DNA of 64,000 nt. It comes from Thalassoroseus pseudoceratinae (lineage in GTDB: Bacteria; Planctomycetota; Planctomycetia; Planctomycetales; Planctomycetaceae). Within the stretch, counting starts at the first letter, position 1. Every line of letters begins with the position of its first letter. Under the pieces are notes generated by a model, which was given only the letters and a program-made list of their open reading frames with translations, did no database searches and was not told the DNA's origin. The DNA lies in the NCBI RefSeq assembly GCF_011634775.1, contig NZ_JAALXT010000005.1, positions 372,001 to 436,000 on the forward strand, read 5' to 3'. Of this stretch, positions 27,133-35,178 are shown piece after piece. Position numbers and translations under genes: made by a program.

Positions 27133-28140
27133 TTAGTAATCGCCGATTACCTCGCCGTCATTCCGAGCCCCGAGATTTCGCCACGTTTGCAAATTGATGG
27201 AATCACTGACCGATCGCGTCGAACCATCCATCAACAAAACTTGAACAATGCCCGGATGATAGCTGCGAGAAGTCACCGCCGCCCGGACCGCACTGCCGCA
27301 ACTTTTGTCTTCCCGACAGCTGGTGTAGTCGATGTCGTAGGTATTCGAGCCATCCGTGTGGAGAACTTCGGTATTGGGCGTGAACGTGGTGGTGAAGCCG
27401 GTTTGATGGACACGACCATCAACCCATTCCGTGTGACCAGTTTCCGTCTTGAAGCTACCACCAAGTCCGCTGATGGTGCTGGGATCAGTCGGCACAGCGG
27501 CGGGACCACTGCCACCATCTCGAAGATACGGAGTGAAGGCTTTGACTTCAGCAAGGCCGATTGTGTTCGAGGTTCCGTCGGTGAAATCCCGAGGCTTCGT
27601 TTTACTATTGGGGAAGAAAGCACCATCGCCGCCTTGTCCGGTGGCGGGATCATACACCTGCCAGGTTCCACCATTGAAACCGTAGCAAACGGGGTAGTGA
27701 ATGGCGGTTCCGCTGGAATCGGTTCGTTCGCGGTCGCCGGGATCGCTTGGGCACAACAGGACGTCAACTCGCCGAGGAGCCACAAGTCCCGCGTTGGTTC
27801 CGGCATCGTACGGGATGTTGAAATCGATATTGTTGAACAAGTTGCCTTGTTCCAAGAACGGCAAGATGCGTGCTTGCATTGACCATTCCCCACCCGTGCC
27901 GTCCACACCATCGACGCAGAAACTTGGAGGAAACGAGCGAGCGGTATCCAAATAGTTATGAAGTGCCAATCCGAGTTGCTTCAAATTGTTCTTGCATTGC
28001 GTACGGCGGGCGGCTTCGCGTGCTTGCTGAACAGCCGGGAGCAACAGAGCAATCAGAATTGCAATGATTGCGATGACCACCAACAATTCAATCAGGGTGA
28101 AACCACGGGAAACACCATGCGGACGAACACTGCGAGACAT
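27133..28140 (-). CDS. DUF1559 pseudopilin-like protein (copy 3)
   Basis: 335 residues from ATG 28138-28140 ([14 protein letters not shown]). The prepilin-like cleavage motif [20 protein letters not shown] and the [20 protein letters not shown] helix match copies 1 and 2; the globular part has [37 protein letters not shown] and [20 protein letters not shown]. Several Cys ([23 protein letters not shown]) may form disulphides outside the cytoplasm. Unlike copies 1 and 2 it has no lipoprotein gene beside it. A promoter-like element with an embedded palindrome lies upstream at 28255-28282. Confidence 0.94.
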   Translation of the reverse strand: MSRSVRPHGVSRGFTLIELLVVIAIIAILIALLLPAVQQAREAARRTQCKNNLKQLGLALHNYLDTARSFPPSFCVDGVDGTGGEWSMQARILPFLEQGNLFNNIDFNIPYDAGTNAGLVAPRRVDVLLCPSDPGDRERTDSSGTAIHYPVCYGFNGGTWQVYDPATGQGGDGAFFPNSKTKPRDFTDGTSNTIGLAEVKAFTPYLRDGGSGPAAVPTDPSTISGLGGSFKTETGHTEWVDGRVHQTGFTTTFTPNTEVLHTDGSNTYDIDYTSCREDKSCGSAVRAAVTSRSYHPGIVQVLLMDGSTRSVSDSINLQTWRNLGARNDGEVIGDY

Positions 28141-28254
28141 CGCGTAACTCCAAAGGCGGGACGCCAGAAAGATGGAATCCGGGAGCACGCATGGCGGTTG
28201 GCTAGCGAGACTTGCCGGCGAATACTGAGACTCTATCTCAGAAACGTGCCACGC

Positions 28255-28282
28255 AGTCTAACCCGTTTTGACTCTTAGTCAA
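28255..28282 (-). promoter_or_regulatory. Promoter-like element with palindrome upstream of DUF1559 copy 3
   Basis: On the minus strand TTGACT (28277-28282) and TAGACT (28255-28260) are 16 bases apart, a plausible sigma70-type pair. The -35 box is half of a palindrome TTGACT-AAG-AGTCAA (28268-28282), so a regulator bound there would compete with polymerase. Leader to the ATG would be about 105 bases. Confidence 0.45.
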
Positions 28283-28310
28283 CGCTATCCGCGCGATTTT
28301 TGATTCGGTT

Positions 28311-29066
28311 TTACACCAATGGTGCCCGTTCACTACCAAGCGTACACCCAAGGTCTTCGAGTCGAATCTCCGGCCGATAACCGATCAGCAATTCCGCGCG
28401 AGAAAGATCCCAACGTCGCTGGGAACTTTCACCAACGAGCGTGATCAACTCAAACGATGACGGTTCGAGATCCGACCGCAACGCCAACTTGTAGGCACGC
28501 ATCAAATCGGGAATGGCGATCCATTGGGGACGAATCGGGTGCGTTTGAAGAAGGGGATTGTCGACTTCAACTGGCTTGGCAATCCGTAATCCAAGAATAC
28601 TCAGATCCCACTGTCGTGCGGCTTCGGCACACGCGACTTCCCCCAACATCTTGGTGATGGCGTACGTGCCAACCGGCTTGGCGGGAGCGTCGCCGGCCAC
28701 CCACTCTGGGGGTTCGTAGCCCCACACAACCATGATGCTACTGGTGTGAATCACCCGTTTCGCCCCGGCATCGGCCGCGGCTTTTAAGACGTTGAACGTG
28801 CCACGCACGTGCACATCAAACCGAACTTGATTGAACGCATCGTCTTCGATGCTGCCTTCCAATCCCGACGCCATCGCCAAATGCAGCACCGCATCGACGC
28901 CCTCCATCGCGGCTCGCACGGATGCCGGGTCCGTGATGTCGCAAGAAATCCAGCGTGGATCGTCCATCGATTGAATATCCCCCAACCGAAGGTCGAAATG
29001 ATCGGAAAGCGACCGGGTCACATGCCGCCCGACAAACCCCGCCGCACCGGTGACGAGTACCCGCAT
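28311..29066 (-). CDS. NAD-dependent epimerase/dehydratase
   Basis: 251 residues from ATG 29064-29066; a TTG two codons earlier is possible. Extended short-chain dehydrogenase fold: nucleotide motif VTGAAGFVGRHVTRSL at the N-terminus, acidic residue after strand 2 (LRLGDIQSM), DAVLHLAMASG, catalytic Ser region HTSSIMVVWGYEPP and the YxxxK pair in TYAITKMLGE. It is short for an epimerase, and the C-terminal sugar-nucleotide domain is small, like uronate dehydrogenase-type members. Substrate not predictable. It begins 20 bases after the stop of the upstream coiled-coil membrane protein gene on the same strand, so the two are probably co-transcribed. Confidence 0.88.
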   Translation of the reverse strand: MRVLVTGAAGFVGRHVTRSLSDHFDLRLGDIQSMDDPRWISCDITDPASVRAAMEGVDAVLHLAMASGLEGSIEDDAFNQVRFDVHVRGTFNVLKAAADAGAKRVIHTSSIMVVWGYEPPEWVAGDAPAKPVGTYAITKMLGEVACAEAARQWDLSILGLRIAKPVEVDNPLLQTHPIRPQWIAIPDLMRAYKLALRSDLEPSSFELITLVGESSQRRWDLSRAELLIGYRPEIRLEDLGCTLGSERAPLV

Positions 29067-29086
29067 TCCCAACCTCGTTTCTCAAC

Positions 29087-30676
29087 TCACGCCGCATTTT
29101 CTTGACGTTGAGCTTCACGGTAAGCCTTGCGAATTTTCCGCTTCTGGCTTTTGCTCAACCCGCGCAGCATATCATCGGTCAACGGCTTCGATGGGTCAAA
29201 CAATTCGCCACCTGCAGTCCGTAACTCCTGTGATTGAGTATTTGACGGCATCTTGATGACCGATGGTTGCGGGGAATCCGATGCGGTCTCTTTATCTTTA
29301 TCTGTCACAGACTCCGACGGGCTTTTCGCTGGGGCAGTTTTCGATTCTGACCGAGTCTTCTTCATATCACGAGCGGATTGTTTTGCCGCTGCCGCCTTTG
29401 CTTTCGCCACCTGACGTTCTTCCTCTTCCGCCTTTCGGGCCTTTTCTCGTTCTTCCCGTTCAGCTTTCCGTTCGGCTTCCGCCTGGGCTTTGGCTTCTTC
29501 TTTTGCCGCAATGGCATCGAGTCGGGCTTGTTCCTTAGCTGCGGCTTTCTCGGCTTTCGCCTGTTCCGCGGCCGCTTTCTCCTCGGCCTTGGCTCGCTCC
29601 ACTTCGGCTTTTTGTTCGGCTTTCAACCGTTCCTTCTCAGCGATGGCATCGGCCTTGGCCTGACGTTTTTCTTCTCGCTCTTGAAGTTGCCGCTCCCGCT
29701 GTGCTTCACGTTCGGCTCGCTTAGCTTCTCGACGAATCTTCCGCTCCGCCCACCAACCAGGAGATGCATCCGACTGTTCTTCCGAAACACTGGATTTCTT
29801 CTCCGCTCGTTTTTCCGCACGGGCTTTCAAGAGGACTTCCGGCGGATCGGTGGAAACGTGCAACACATGACGAGCGTGATGCAGCGTCGCTCCGAGAATC
29901 GCCCAACCGATCATTACCAACGCGACCGCCTCCGCGAGAATTCGAGCTTCCACCGCGATCGGCCAAGTCCAGAGATCAAGTTTCCAACCAATCGACGCGA
30001 AACAACTGGCTCCCGCCAAAAGCAGAAATAGGGAACTCGTTCGTGAAGCCCGCATGTCACGAAGCAGACGCACGGCAATCGGCACCGTGAAAACGGCCAT
30101 CGGAACTAGCCAACACCACGTTTCCCGATGCGGAAACCGAGCCGCCCAGAGACGGCATACGATTTGGCTCCACACCAAATGCACCTCAGAGATGGCGACA
30201 CATCCCAGCACGAACAGCGACGTCGATGCCCACATCCAGACTCGGAAACTACCGCTGAAGTCTTTCGGACTGCGAGACCGAATCCAGTAGATCAATCCAG
30301 ACACCTGGGCGGCGAGAATCAAACACGCGGCACACAACAAAATTGGTAAACGCCCTGACTGCAGATGCACCAACCGCACGACACGCGGGCCATAGTTTGT
30401 CGCTGACGGACCAAATTCCACGGCTCCCCAGAGCGTAGCGGCAATGACAGCCAACACCACGAGCACGACCGACCAGATCTTCCATCGCCGTGGCGAAATC
30501 AGTTTCCGCAATGGGAAATGTGTGATCTGAAGTTGCGGTTCCTCCACCGGTGGCGATTGCGTCTTCGACCGCCGAGTTCGTCGCGATTTTGGTTTGACCT
30601 CATCCACGGCCTCGGTCGCCAAACGGCGGCGGCGGCGATCGTCGAGCGAACGAGAACCGGCGAAACGTGTAGACAT
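29087..30676 (-). CDS. Membrane protein with long charged coiled-coil tail
   Basis: 529 residues, family not recognised. A basic N-terminal tail (about 1-60, RRRRR and RRTRRSK) is followed by several membrane segments: about 66-87 (WSVVLVVLAVIAATLWGAV), 108-130, 145-165, 188-205, 213-235 and 245-268. After a short loop the region about 285-440 is an Ala/Lys/Glu/Arg-rich helix (EEKAAAEQAKAEKAAAKEQA and similar), almost certainly a long single alpha-helix or coiled coil in the cytoplasm. A Ser/Thr/Pro linker and a small basic C-terminus (LTDDMLRGLSKSQKRKIRKA) end the protein. The tail resembles TolA-like helices but no TolA domain is visible. Probably co-transcribed with the epimerase. Confidence 0.8.
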   Translation of the reverse strand: MSTRFAGSRSLDDRRRRRLATEAVDEVKPKSRRTRRSKTQSPPVEEPQLQITHFPLRKLISPRRWKIWSVVLVVLAVIAATLWGAVEFGPSATNYGPRVVRLVHLQSGRLPILLCAACLILAAQVSGLIYWIRSRSPKDFSGSFRVWMWASTSLFVLGCVAISEVHLVWSQIVCRLWAARFPHRETWCWLVPMAVFTVPIAVRLLRDMRASRTSSLFLLLAGASCFASIGWKLDLWTWPIAVEARILAEAVALVMIGWAILGATLHHARHVLHVSTDPPEVLLKARAEKRAEKKSSVSEEQSDASPGWWAERKIRREAKRAEREAQRERQLQEREEKRQAKADAIAEKERLKAEQKAEVERAKAEEKAAAEQAKAEKAAAKEQARLDAIAAKEEAKAQAEAERKAEREEREKARKAEEEERQVAKAKAAAAKQSARDMKKTRSESKTAPAKSPSESVTDKDKETASDSPQPSVIKMPSNTQSQELRTAGGELFDPSKPLTDDMLRGLSKSQKRKIRKAYREAQRQENAA

Positions 30677-31206
30677 AGAAGAACCAAGCAGCCGAAGGGA
30701 ACGCGAGTCGAGATGGGAGCCTGCTGATAGTGTCGGTCATCTCAGCCAGCGAATTCGCGAACCCCACTCCCACCCGGCACAGCTTCTCTAACCAGGATGA
30801 CAAACCGGTCCGCGCCAACACATTCAACCGAAGAAGATTCACCAAGACTGCCAACATGACACCACACGCAAACACACGCCCAAACCATGCCATATTGTCA
30901 CAAACCCAGGTAGCCCACACGAACACCACACTGCCTTTTTGTCAAAGCACTTATAAACTTGAACTAAACAATAGACATTTAACGCATTGAAAACACACAC
31001 CTTAAACAAACCAACTCAATAAAAAACGTCAAAAAGCAACGCAAAAGAACAATTCGGCACGCGAAATGCATATGGGGATTTCGCAGTGACGAAAAGCATG
31101 GTTCAATCGGTCGAAGGACGATCAATGAGCCTTGCTTTGCGGTCACTATTACAGAATGCCAATTTGACAGTTTGTACGTCAAACGCTCAATTAAAGGAGT
31201 CCTAGA
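30677..31206. other. Divergent intergenic region with AT-rich island upstream of hsp20
   Basis: 530 bases. About 30930-31060 is conspicuously A/T-rich compared with its surroundings (for example TTATAAACTTGAACTAAAC near 30951-30969). It serves two divergent genes. No ORF is convincing. The hsp20-proximal part holds the inverted repeat at 31163-31183 and an AAAGGAGT ribosome binding site. I could not fix a promoter. Confidence 0.5.
31163..31183 (+). promoter_or_regulatory. Inverted repeat (possible operator) upstream of the Hsp20 pair
   Basis: TTTGAC-N9-GTCAAA, perfect 6-bp arms with a 9-base spacer, ending 23 bases before the ATG. The N9 geometry recalls CIRCE, but the arm sequence is not CIRCE (TTAGCACTC/GAGTGCTAA), so an HrcA site is not supported. 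Confidence 0.45.
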
Positions 31207-31644
31207 ATGACAAGTCGAACTCAAAAATTTGATCTGTGGCAAGATTTTGGTCAGCTTCAGAACGAGATGACCCGCTTGTTCAGCCGTAATTTGGGAGAGG
31301 TCTTCCAACGCCCGGCGATCTTCCCGCTGGTGAATGTGCGGTACAACGATGACGAAGTCGTGTTGACGGCGGAAGTGCCGGGCTTGGAACCCGAGGATCT
31401 CGATATCACCGTGACCCGCGATCAGGTCACCCTGAAAGGAACGCGTCAAGCAGACGAATTGCAGGATGGCGAATCGTTCTTCCGACAAGAACGCCCCAAA
31501 ACCGAATTCGAACGCACGGTGAAATGGCCCGTCGAGGTCGATCCACAATCGCACGATGCCAAACTCGCTAACGGCATCCTCACACTGCGATTGCCTCGCC
31601 CCTCGGAATTGAAACCGCAGAAAATCAGCATTCAAGCTGGATAA
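31207..31644 (+). CDS. Small heat-shock protein Hsp20 (first of a tandem pair)
   Basis: 145 residues. An N-terminal amphipathic arm (KFDLWQDFGQLQNEMTRLF) precedes an alpha-crystallin domain (about 45-135): VNVRYNDDEVVLTAEVPGLE, EDLDITVTRDQVTLKGTRQA, a loop, then HDAKLANGILTLRLPRP carrying the conserved G-I-L-T-L motif. The C-terminal extension contains PQKISIQ, a version of the I-x-I anchor. It acts as an ATP-independent holdase in the cytoplasm. AAAGGAGT stands 8 bases before the start, one of the best ribosome binding sites in this window. The second Hsp20 gene follows after 58 bases, and one terminator closes both. Confidence 0.95.
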   Translation: MTSRTQKFDLWQDFGQLQNEMTRLFSRNLGEVFQRPAIFPLVNVRYNDDEVVLTAEVPGLEPEDLDITVTRDQVTLKGTRQADELQDGESFFRQERPKTEFERTVKWPVEVDPQSHDAKLANGILTLRLPRPSELKPQKISIQAG

Positions 31645-31702
31645 TCAATCGGTTTCGTGCGAGTCACATTTCCAACCATTCAACAATCAGGAGGACATAT
31701 CC

Positions 31703-32119
31703 ATGAGTGATCAATCCTTAATCCCAACTGAAACTTGCAACCCGCAGATGACAAGCGAAAACGGGACCAGTGCCGACCAAACCAATGGTCCTGTGTTTCG
31801 GCCGCATGTCGATATCGTCGAATCCAACGAAGCGATCACACTGACCGCCGACATGCCCGGAGTCGACGAGAACCATGTCGATCTTTCGATCGAAAAAGAT
31901 GTCCTAACCATTCGTGGCACGGTGACGCCACCGGATTGGTCCGACTACAAAAACGGATACACGGAGTATCGAGTCGGCAACTATGAGCGGGCATTCCAAC
32001 TGTCGAACCAGATCGACCGAAGCGGAATCGAGGCGAAAGTCCGACAGGGCGTGCTCCATGTTCGTCTGCCCAAATCCCAGCATGCTCAGACACAACGCGT
32101 CACCGTGCAAGCTGGTTAA
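31703..32119 (+). CDS. Small heat-shock protein Hsp20 (second of a tandem pair)
   Basis: 138 residues with AGGAGGACAT just before the ATG. The N-terminal arm is short, polar and Thr/Asn-rich; the alpha-crystallin domain runs from HVDIVESNEAITLTADMPGV through VDLSIEKDVLTIRGTVTP and YRVGNYERAFQLSNQIDRSG to VRQGVLHVRLPKS. The C-terminus ends in QRVTVQAG, an anchor like the first copy (ISIQAG). The YERAFQL segment is of the class with an F-R-x-F-like strand. Divergence between the two copies suggests hetero-oligomers or different clients; that is inference. It ends 44 bases before a strong terminator. Confidence 0.95.
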   Translation: MSDQSLIPTETCNPQMTSENGTSADQTNGPVFRPHVDIVESNEAITLTADMPGVDENHVDLSIEKDVLTIRGTVTPPDWSDYKNGYTEYRVGNYERAFQLSNQIDRSGIEAKVRQGVLHVRLPKSQHAQTQRVTVQAG

Positions 32120-32153
32120 TCCGAATCTCGAAATCGTGTCATGATTCCGAGAA

Positions 32154-32942
32154 TCACAGTTTGCCCCCGTCTTCCATCGAAGACGGGGGCTTTTTCGATG
32201 GAGTCTCCACTCGTTGAAATAGAAAGACGGTTTTGCTCATGGTCTCGAAGTGAGCGGACCAATGATTTGCGAGCCATTCAAAGGTTTCGATCGCGTAGAA
32301 CATCACGTGCGTGGGTTCGGTCTTGTAATGCCAACCTGCAAACTGTTCGGGTGGCGGCAGCGGACTGGTCATGATTGCCAACCATCCACCGGGTTTGAGC
32401 AGGCTCCACAACCGATCGAGTTCGAATCGCGGACGATGCAAATGCTCGACGACCTCCGTGGTGGTAATGAAATCGTAACAGGCATCGAACACGGATTCGT
32501 CGCGAGCAAACGCCGGATCGTAATTCTCTACCAGAAACCCGGCTTCGCTGAACATCACCGATAGCGTGGGACCGGGACCGCATCCGAAATCGAGACCGAC
32601 TGCCCCTTCCGGTAACCGTTCCACCAGCGGGATGAACACCTTGCTCAGAAACCGGCGATACGCGGGGTCGGCCGGGTCATTCTCGTGCTGTTCGTAGTGG
32701 CCCCGTTCCTCGGGGATGGGCAAGAACTCGGATGACGGCACGAAGACCAACTGGCAACGCAAACACTGCCGATACGAGCGTTTGGAATCGGAATGAAAAT
32801 CTACCACGTCCACTGATCGGCAGATTGGACAAGTGTCATCGTGGGGATCGTTGAACTTCAGGAACGGCTCTGCAGACACGTTTACTTCTCGCCAATAACG
32901 TCGACTTCGGTTAAGATGGAGGAAATCGTTTTGCCGTTTCAA
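32154..32942 (-). CDS. Zinc-ribbon class I SAM-dependent methyltransferase
   Basis: 262 residues; the first codon used is TTG at 32940-32942, and a GTG at 32877-32879 is an alternative start. An N-terminal zinc ribbon (CPIC ... CLRC) is followed by a methyltransferase_23-like domain: VGLDFGCGPGPTLSVM (SAM motif I), ENYDPAFARDESVF, ITTTEVVEHLHRP and LWSLLKPGGWLAIMTS. This layout is common for methyltransferases encoded near polysaccharide or lipid genes, but the substrate is unknown. The C-terminal codons coincide with the Hsp20 terminator, so the 3' ends of convergent units overlap by that hairpin. Confidence 0.85.
   Translation of the reverse strand: MKRQNDFLHLNRSRRYWREVNVSAEPFLKFNDPHDDTCPICRSVDVVDFHSDSKRSYRQCLRCQLVFVPSSEFLPIPEERGHYEQHENDPADPAYRRFLSKVFIPLVERLPEGAVGLDFGCGPGPTLSVMFSEAGFLVENYDPAFARDESVFDACYDFITTTEVVEHLHRPRFELDRLWSLLKPGGWLAIMTSPLPPPEQFAGWHYKTEPTHVMFYAIETFEWLANHWSAHFETMSKTVFLFQRVETPSKKPPSSMEDGGKL
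32163..32195 (+). terminator. Strong intrinsic terminator of the Hsp20 pair, inside the convergent gene
   Basis: Perfect 12-bp arms GCCCCCGTCTTC (32163-32174) and GAAGACGGGGGC (32179-32190), 4-base loop CATC, then TTTTT. On the other strand the same bases encode the last dozen codons of the methyltransferase at 32154-32942. Confidence 0.95.
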
Positions 32943-32964
32943 TTTTCATGGAAGTGACTCGTCC

Positions 32965-33900
32965 ATGCATAATATCGATAAAGTCTTGGTTGGAATCGAC
33001 GCCTTCAAAGGTTCCGAGATTTCACTCGCGGGGCTCAGTGAACCTAACAGGAATGCGGTCAATCGAGCAACGTGGTTGGCTGGCCAATCCGATGCGTCCA
33101 TGATTTTTGCGATCGTTGTCGACGCTGCCGGTCCGACAAAAGACGAGTTCCTCGCCAGCGAACCAGGTCAACAAGTTCAAGCATTGCTTCAGGAACTGGA
33201 AGCCCATGCGAAGAGCGAAGGTGTGCAGGCGTCATCGCAGTTGCTCTTTGGGAAATCGGCGGTTGAACTGACACGCGTGGCGGTGCAAGAACCTGCGGAC
33301 ATCCTTATCGTCGGTTCCCGGAACGCCGGCCGAGCGTCTCGGTTGCTGTTCGGAAGCACGGCGATGAAATTACTGCGGTACTGCCCGTGCCCGGTTTGGG
33401 TGTCGAAACCTGGAGCGGATTGGTCAGACTTGGAAATCCTCGTTGCGAGCGATCTCAAAGACGGATCGGAAGAACTCCTGGAACTTGGAGTAATGGCCGC
33501 CAAGTTGGGGGATGCCCGGTTGCGAGTGGTCCATGCGTGCGAACATGAGATGGAACGACGGATGGCCCACGTGGGCGTGAAAGATCATCAGCTTCAGGAG
33601 TTTCGTGAGAAGGAATGCCGTGCCGCCGAGCAGATGCTTCACGAGCAACTTTCCCACACGGACTATCGAACGCTCTCGAAAGGTGTGCAAGTTGATATTT
33701 GCCAAGCCGACACCGAGAACGCGATTCTCGATCGTATCGAAGAACATAACATCGCCTTACTCGTGATGGGCACCGTGGGGCGATCGGGGGTGCGTGGGAT
33801 GTTGGTTGGAAACGCAGCCGAGCGACTGTTGCCGCAAATTTCCTGCTCCATCCTAGCCGTCAAACCCGCCGATTTTCAGTGCCCGTTGAAGTGGACGTAA
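32965..33900 (+). CDS. Tandem universal stress protein (two UspA domains)
   Basis: 311 residues, two Usp folds. Domain 1 (about 5-150): DKVLVGIDAF at the first strand and GSRNAGRASRLLFGSTAMKL then YCPCPVWVSKP. Domain 2 (about 155-305): LEILVASDLKDGSEELLELG and MGTVGRSGVRGMLVGNAAER with SCSILAVKP. The second domain keeps the full G-2x-G-9x-G(S/T/N) nucleotide motif; in the first the region is similar. Usp proteins bind ATP and respond to starvation or respiratory stress. The gene is divergent from the methyltransferase (22 bases between the start codons), so their promoters must overlap coding sequence. Confidence 0.92.
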   Translation: MHNIDKVLVGIDAFKGSEISLAGLSEPNRNAVNRATWLAGQSDASMIFAIVVDAAGPTKDEFLASEPGQQVQALLQELEAHAKSEGVQASSQLLFGKSAVELTRVAVQEPADILIVGSRNAGRASRLLFGSTAMKLLRYCPCPVWVSKPGADWSDLEILVASDLKDGSEELLELGVMAAKLGDARLRVVHACEHEMERRMAHVGVKDHQLQEFREKECRAAEQMLHEQLSHTDYRTLSKGVQVDICQADTENAILDRIEEHNIALLVMGTVGRSGVRGMLVGNAAERLLPQISCSILAVKPADFQCPLKWT

Positions 33901-33941
33901 ACACCATCGCGTGAGGGTGTCGTTGGCGGTGCCGCCGGATC

Positions 33942-35135
33942 ATGACCAACTTGCCGATCTATCTGGATAACCACGCCACGACTCGCACCGATCCGCGGGT
34001 TGTGGCGGCGATGTCGCCGTTCTGGACCGAATGTTTCGGCAACGCGGGCAGTGGGCAACATCGCTTCGGGCAAATCGCGGCAGATGCCGTGGAAAAAGCC
34101 CGTGGTCAAATTGCGGACTGTTTGCAGGTTCCGTCCAACGAAATCTACTTCACCAGTGGTGCCACGGAAGCGAACAACCTGGCTTTGAAAGGGATCTTTG
34201 CGGGACGCTCTCAAGGGCCAACAGGGCATTTGATCGTCTCCGCCGCCGAGCATCGGGCGATTCTCGATCCCGCCAAACGCCTCCGACGGAATGGCGTTGA
34301 GGTAACGATTCTTCCGGTGAATGAACACGGGCGTGTCGATCCGCAGCAAGTCGCCGATGCCATCCGACCAACCACGAAGTTGGTTTCGACCATCTGGGCA
34401 AATAATGAGATCGGAACTTGGAACGATGTCGCCACCATCGGGCGACTATGTCGCGAACGCGGCGTGTGGTTTCACACCGATGCGGTGCAAGCGGTCGGAA
34501 AAATTCCTATCGACCTAAGATCGCTGCCGATCGATCTCATGAGTTGTTCCGCTCACAAAATCTACGGTCCGCCCGGCATCGGTGCGTTGATCGTTCGGCG
34601 GGGACGACGGCGAATTCGACTCACTCCGTTGCTCGATGGCGGTGGCCAGGAGGGGGGAATCCGCAGCGGCACGGTGCCGGTTCCCTTGGTGATTGGGTTC
34701 GGCGAAGCCCTACGAATTGCCGGCGAGGAACTTCCGTCCGAAGAGGTCCGAATTCGAGAACTTCGCGACCAACTTTGGACTCGTTTGCAAACGCGTTGCG
34801 ACTCGTTGATCTTGAATGGTCATCCCACGGAGCGTCTGGCGGGCAACTTGAACTTGAGTGTGCTGGGAGTGGATGGCACCGCGTTACTGGCGGGACTCAC
34901 CGATGTGGCGGTCAGTTCGGGATCGGCTTGCACCACTCGCGATCCGGAACCGAGCCATGTGCTGCGAGCAATCGGACGCAACGATCAACTAAGCCGCGCG
35001 AGTCTGCGGATCGGTATTGGTCGGTTCAACACCATCGCAGAGATCGACACTGCAGCCGAGCATATCGCAACCGTCATCGAACAACTGCGTGACCACAAAC
35101 GAAAACACACCGAACATCATGCAACGCACGATTGA
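33942..35135 (+). CDS. Cysteine desulfurase (NifS/IscS family)
   Basis: 397 residues, PLP-dependent class V fold. Landmarks in order: IYLDNHATTRTDPRVVAAM, YFTSGATEANNLALKG, VSAAEHRAILDPAKRL, WANNEIGTWNDVATIG, FHTDAVQAVGKI, the PLP lysine in SCSAHKIYGPPGIGALI, QEGGIRSGTVPVPLVIG, and the catalytic Cys in SSGSACTTRDPEPSHVL. It delivers persulfide sulfur for Fe-S clusters or tRNA thiolation. No IscU, IscR or thiouridylase gene lies next to it, so the partner cannot be told from context. The group I loop is of IscS/NifS type rather than SufS. Length agrees with the family. Confidence 0.93.
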   Translation: MTNLPIYLDNHATTRTDPRVVAAMSPFWTECFGNAGSGQHRFGQIAADAVEKARGQIADCLQVPSNEIYFTSGATEANNLALKGIFAGRSQGPTGHLIVSAAEHRAILDPAKRLRRNGVEVTILPVNEHGRVDPQQVADAIRPTTKLVSTIWANNEIGTWNDVATIGRLCRERGVWFHTDAVQAVGKIPIDLRSLPIDLMSCSAHKIYGPPGIGALIVRRGRRRIRLTPLLDGGGQEGGIRSGTVPVPLVIGFGEALRIAGEELPSEEVRIRELRDQLWTRLQTRCDSLILNGHPTERLAGNLNLSVLGVDGTALLAGLTDVAVSSGSACTTRDPEPSHVLRAIGRNDQLSRASLRIGIGRFNTIAEIDTAAEHIATVIEQLRDHKRKHTEHHATHD

Positions 35136-35144
35136 TTCGGTGTG
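35101..35144 (-). terminator. Possible terminator of the small secreted protein gene
   Basis: CACACCGAA (35106-35114) and TTCGGTGTG (35136-35144) form a 9-bp stem with a 21-base loop. On the minus strand the stem is followed by TTTTCGTTT. The hairpin overlaps the last codons of the desulfurase gene. Confidence 0.5.
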
Positions 35145-35178
35145 AATGCGATTTCATCTCGGGTTCAACCGATGTCAC

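Noticed and set aside
26691-27197. 168-codon plus-strand frame between the membrane protein and DUF1559 copy 3
   Set aside because: No ribosome site, no fold pattern, overlaps antisense into DUF1559, and several other frames of equal quality overlap it.
31163-31183. CIRCE element for HrcA
   Set aside because: The 9-base spacing fits, but the arms TTTGAC/GTCAAA do not match TTAGCACTC/GAGTGCTAA.
31164-31192. TTGACA-N17-TCAATT as a hsp20 promoter
   Set aside because: The -10 match is only 3/6 and transcription would start about 7 bases before the ATG, inside the ribosome site. The TTGACA is better seen as part of the inverted repeat.
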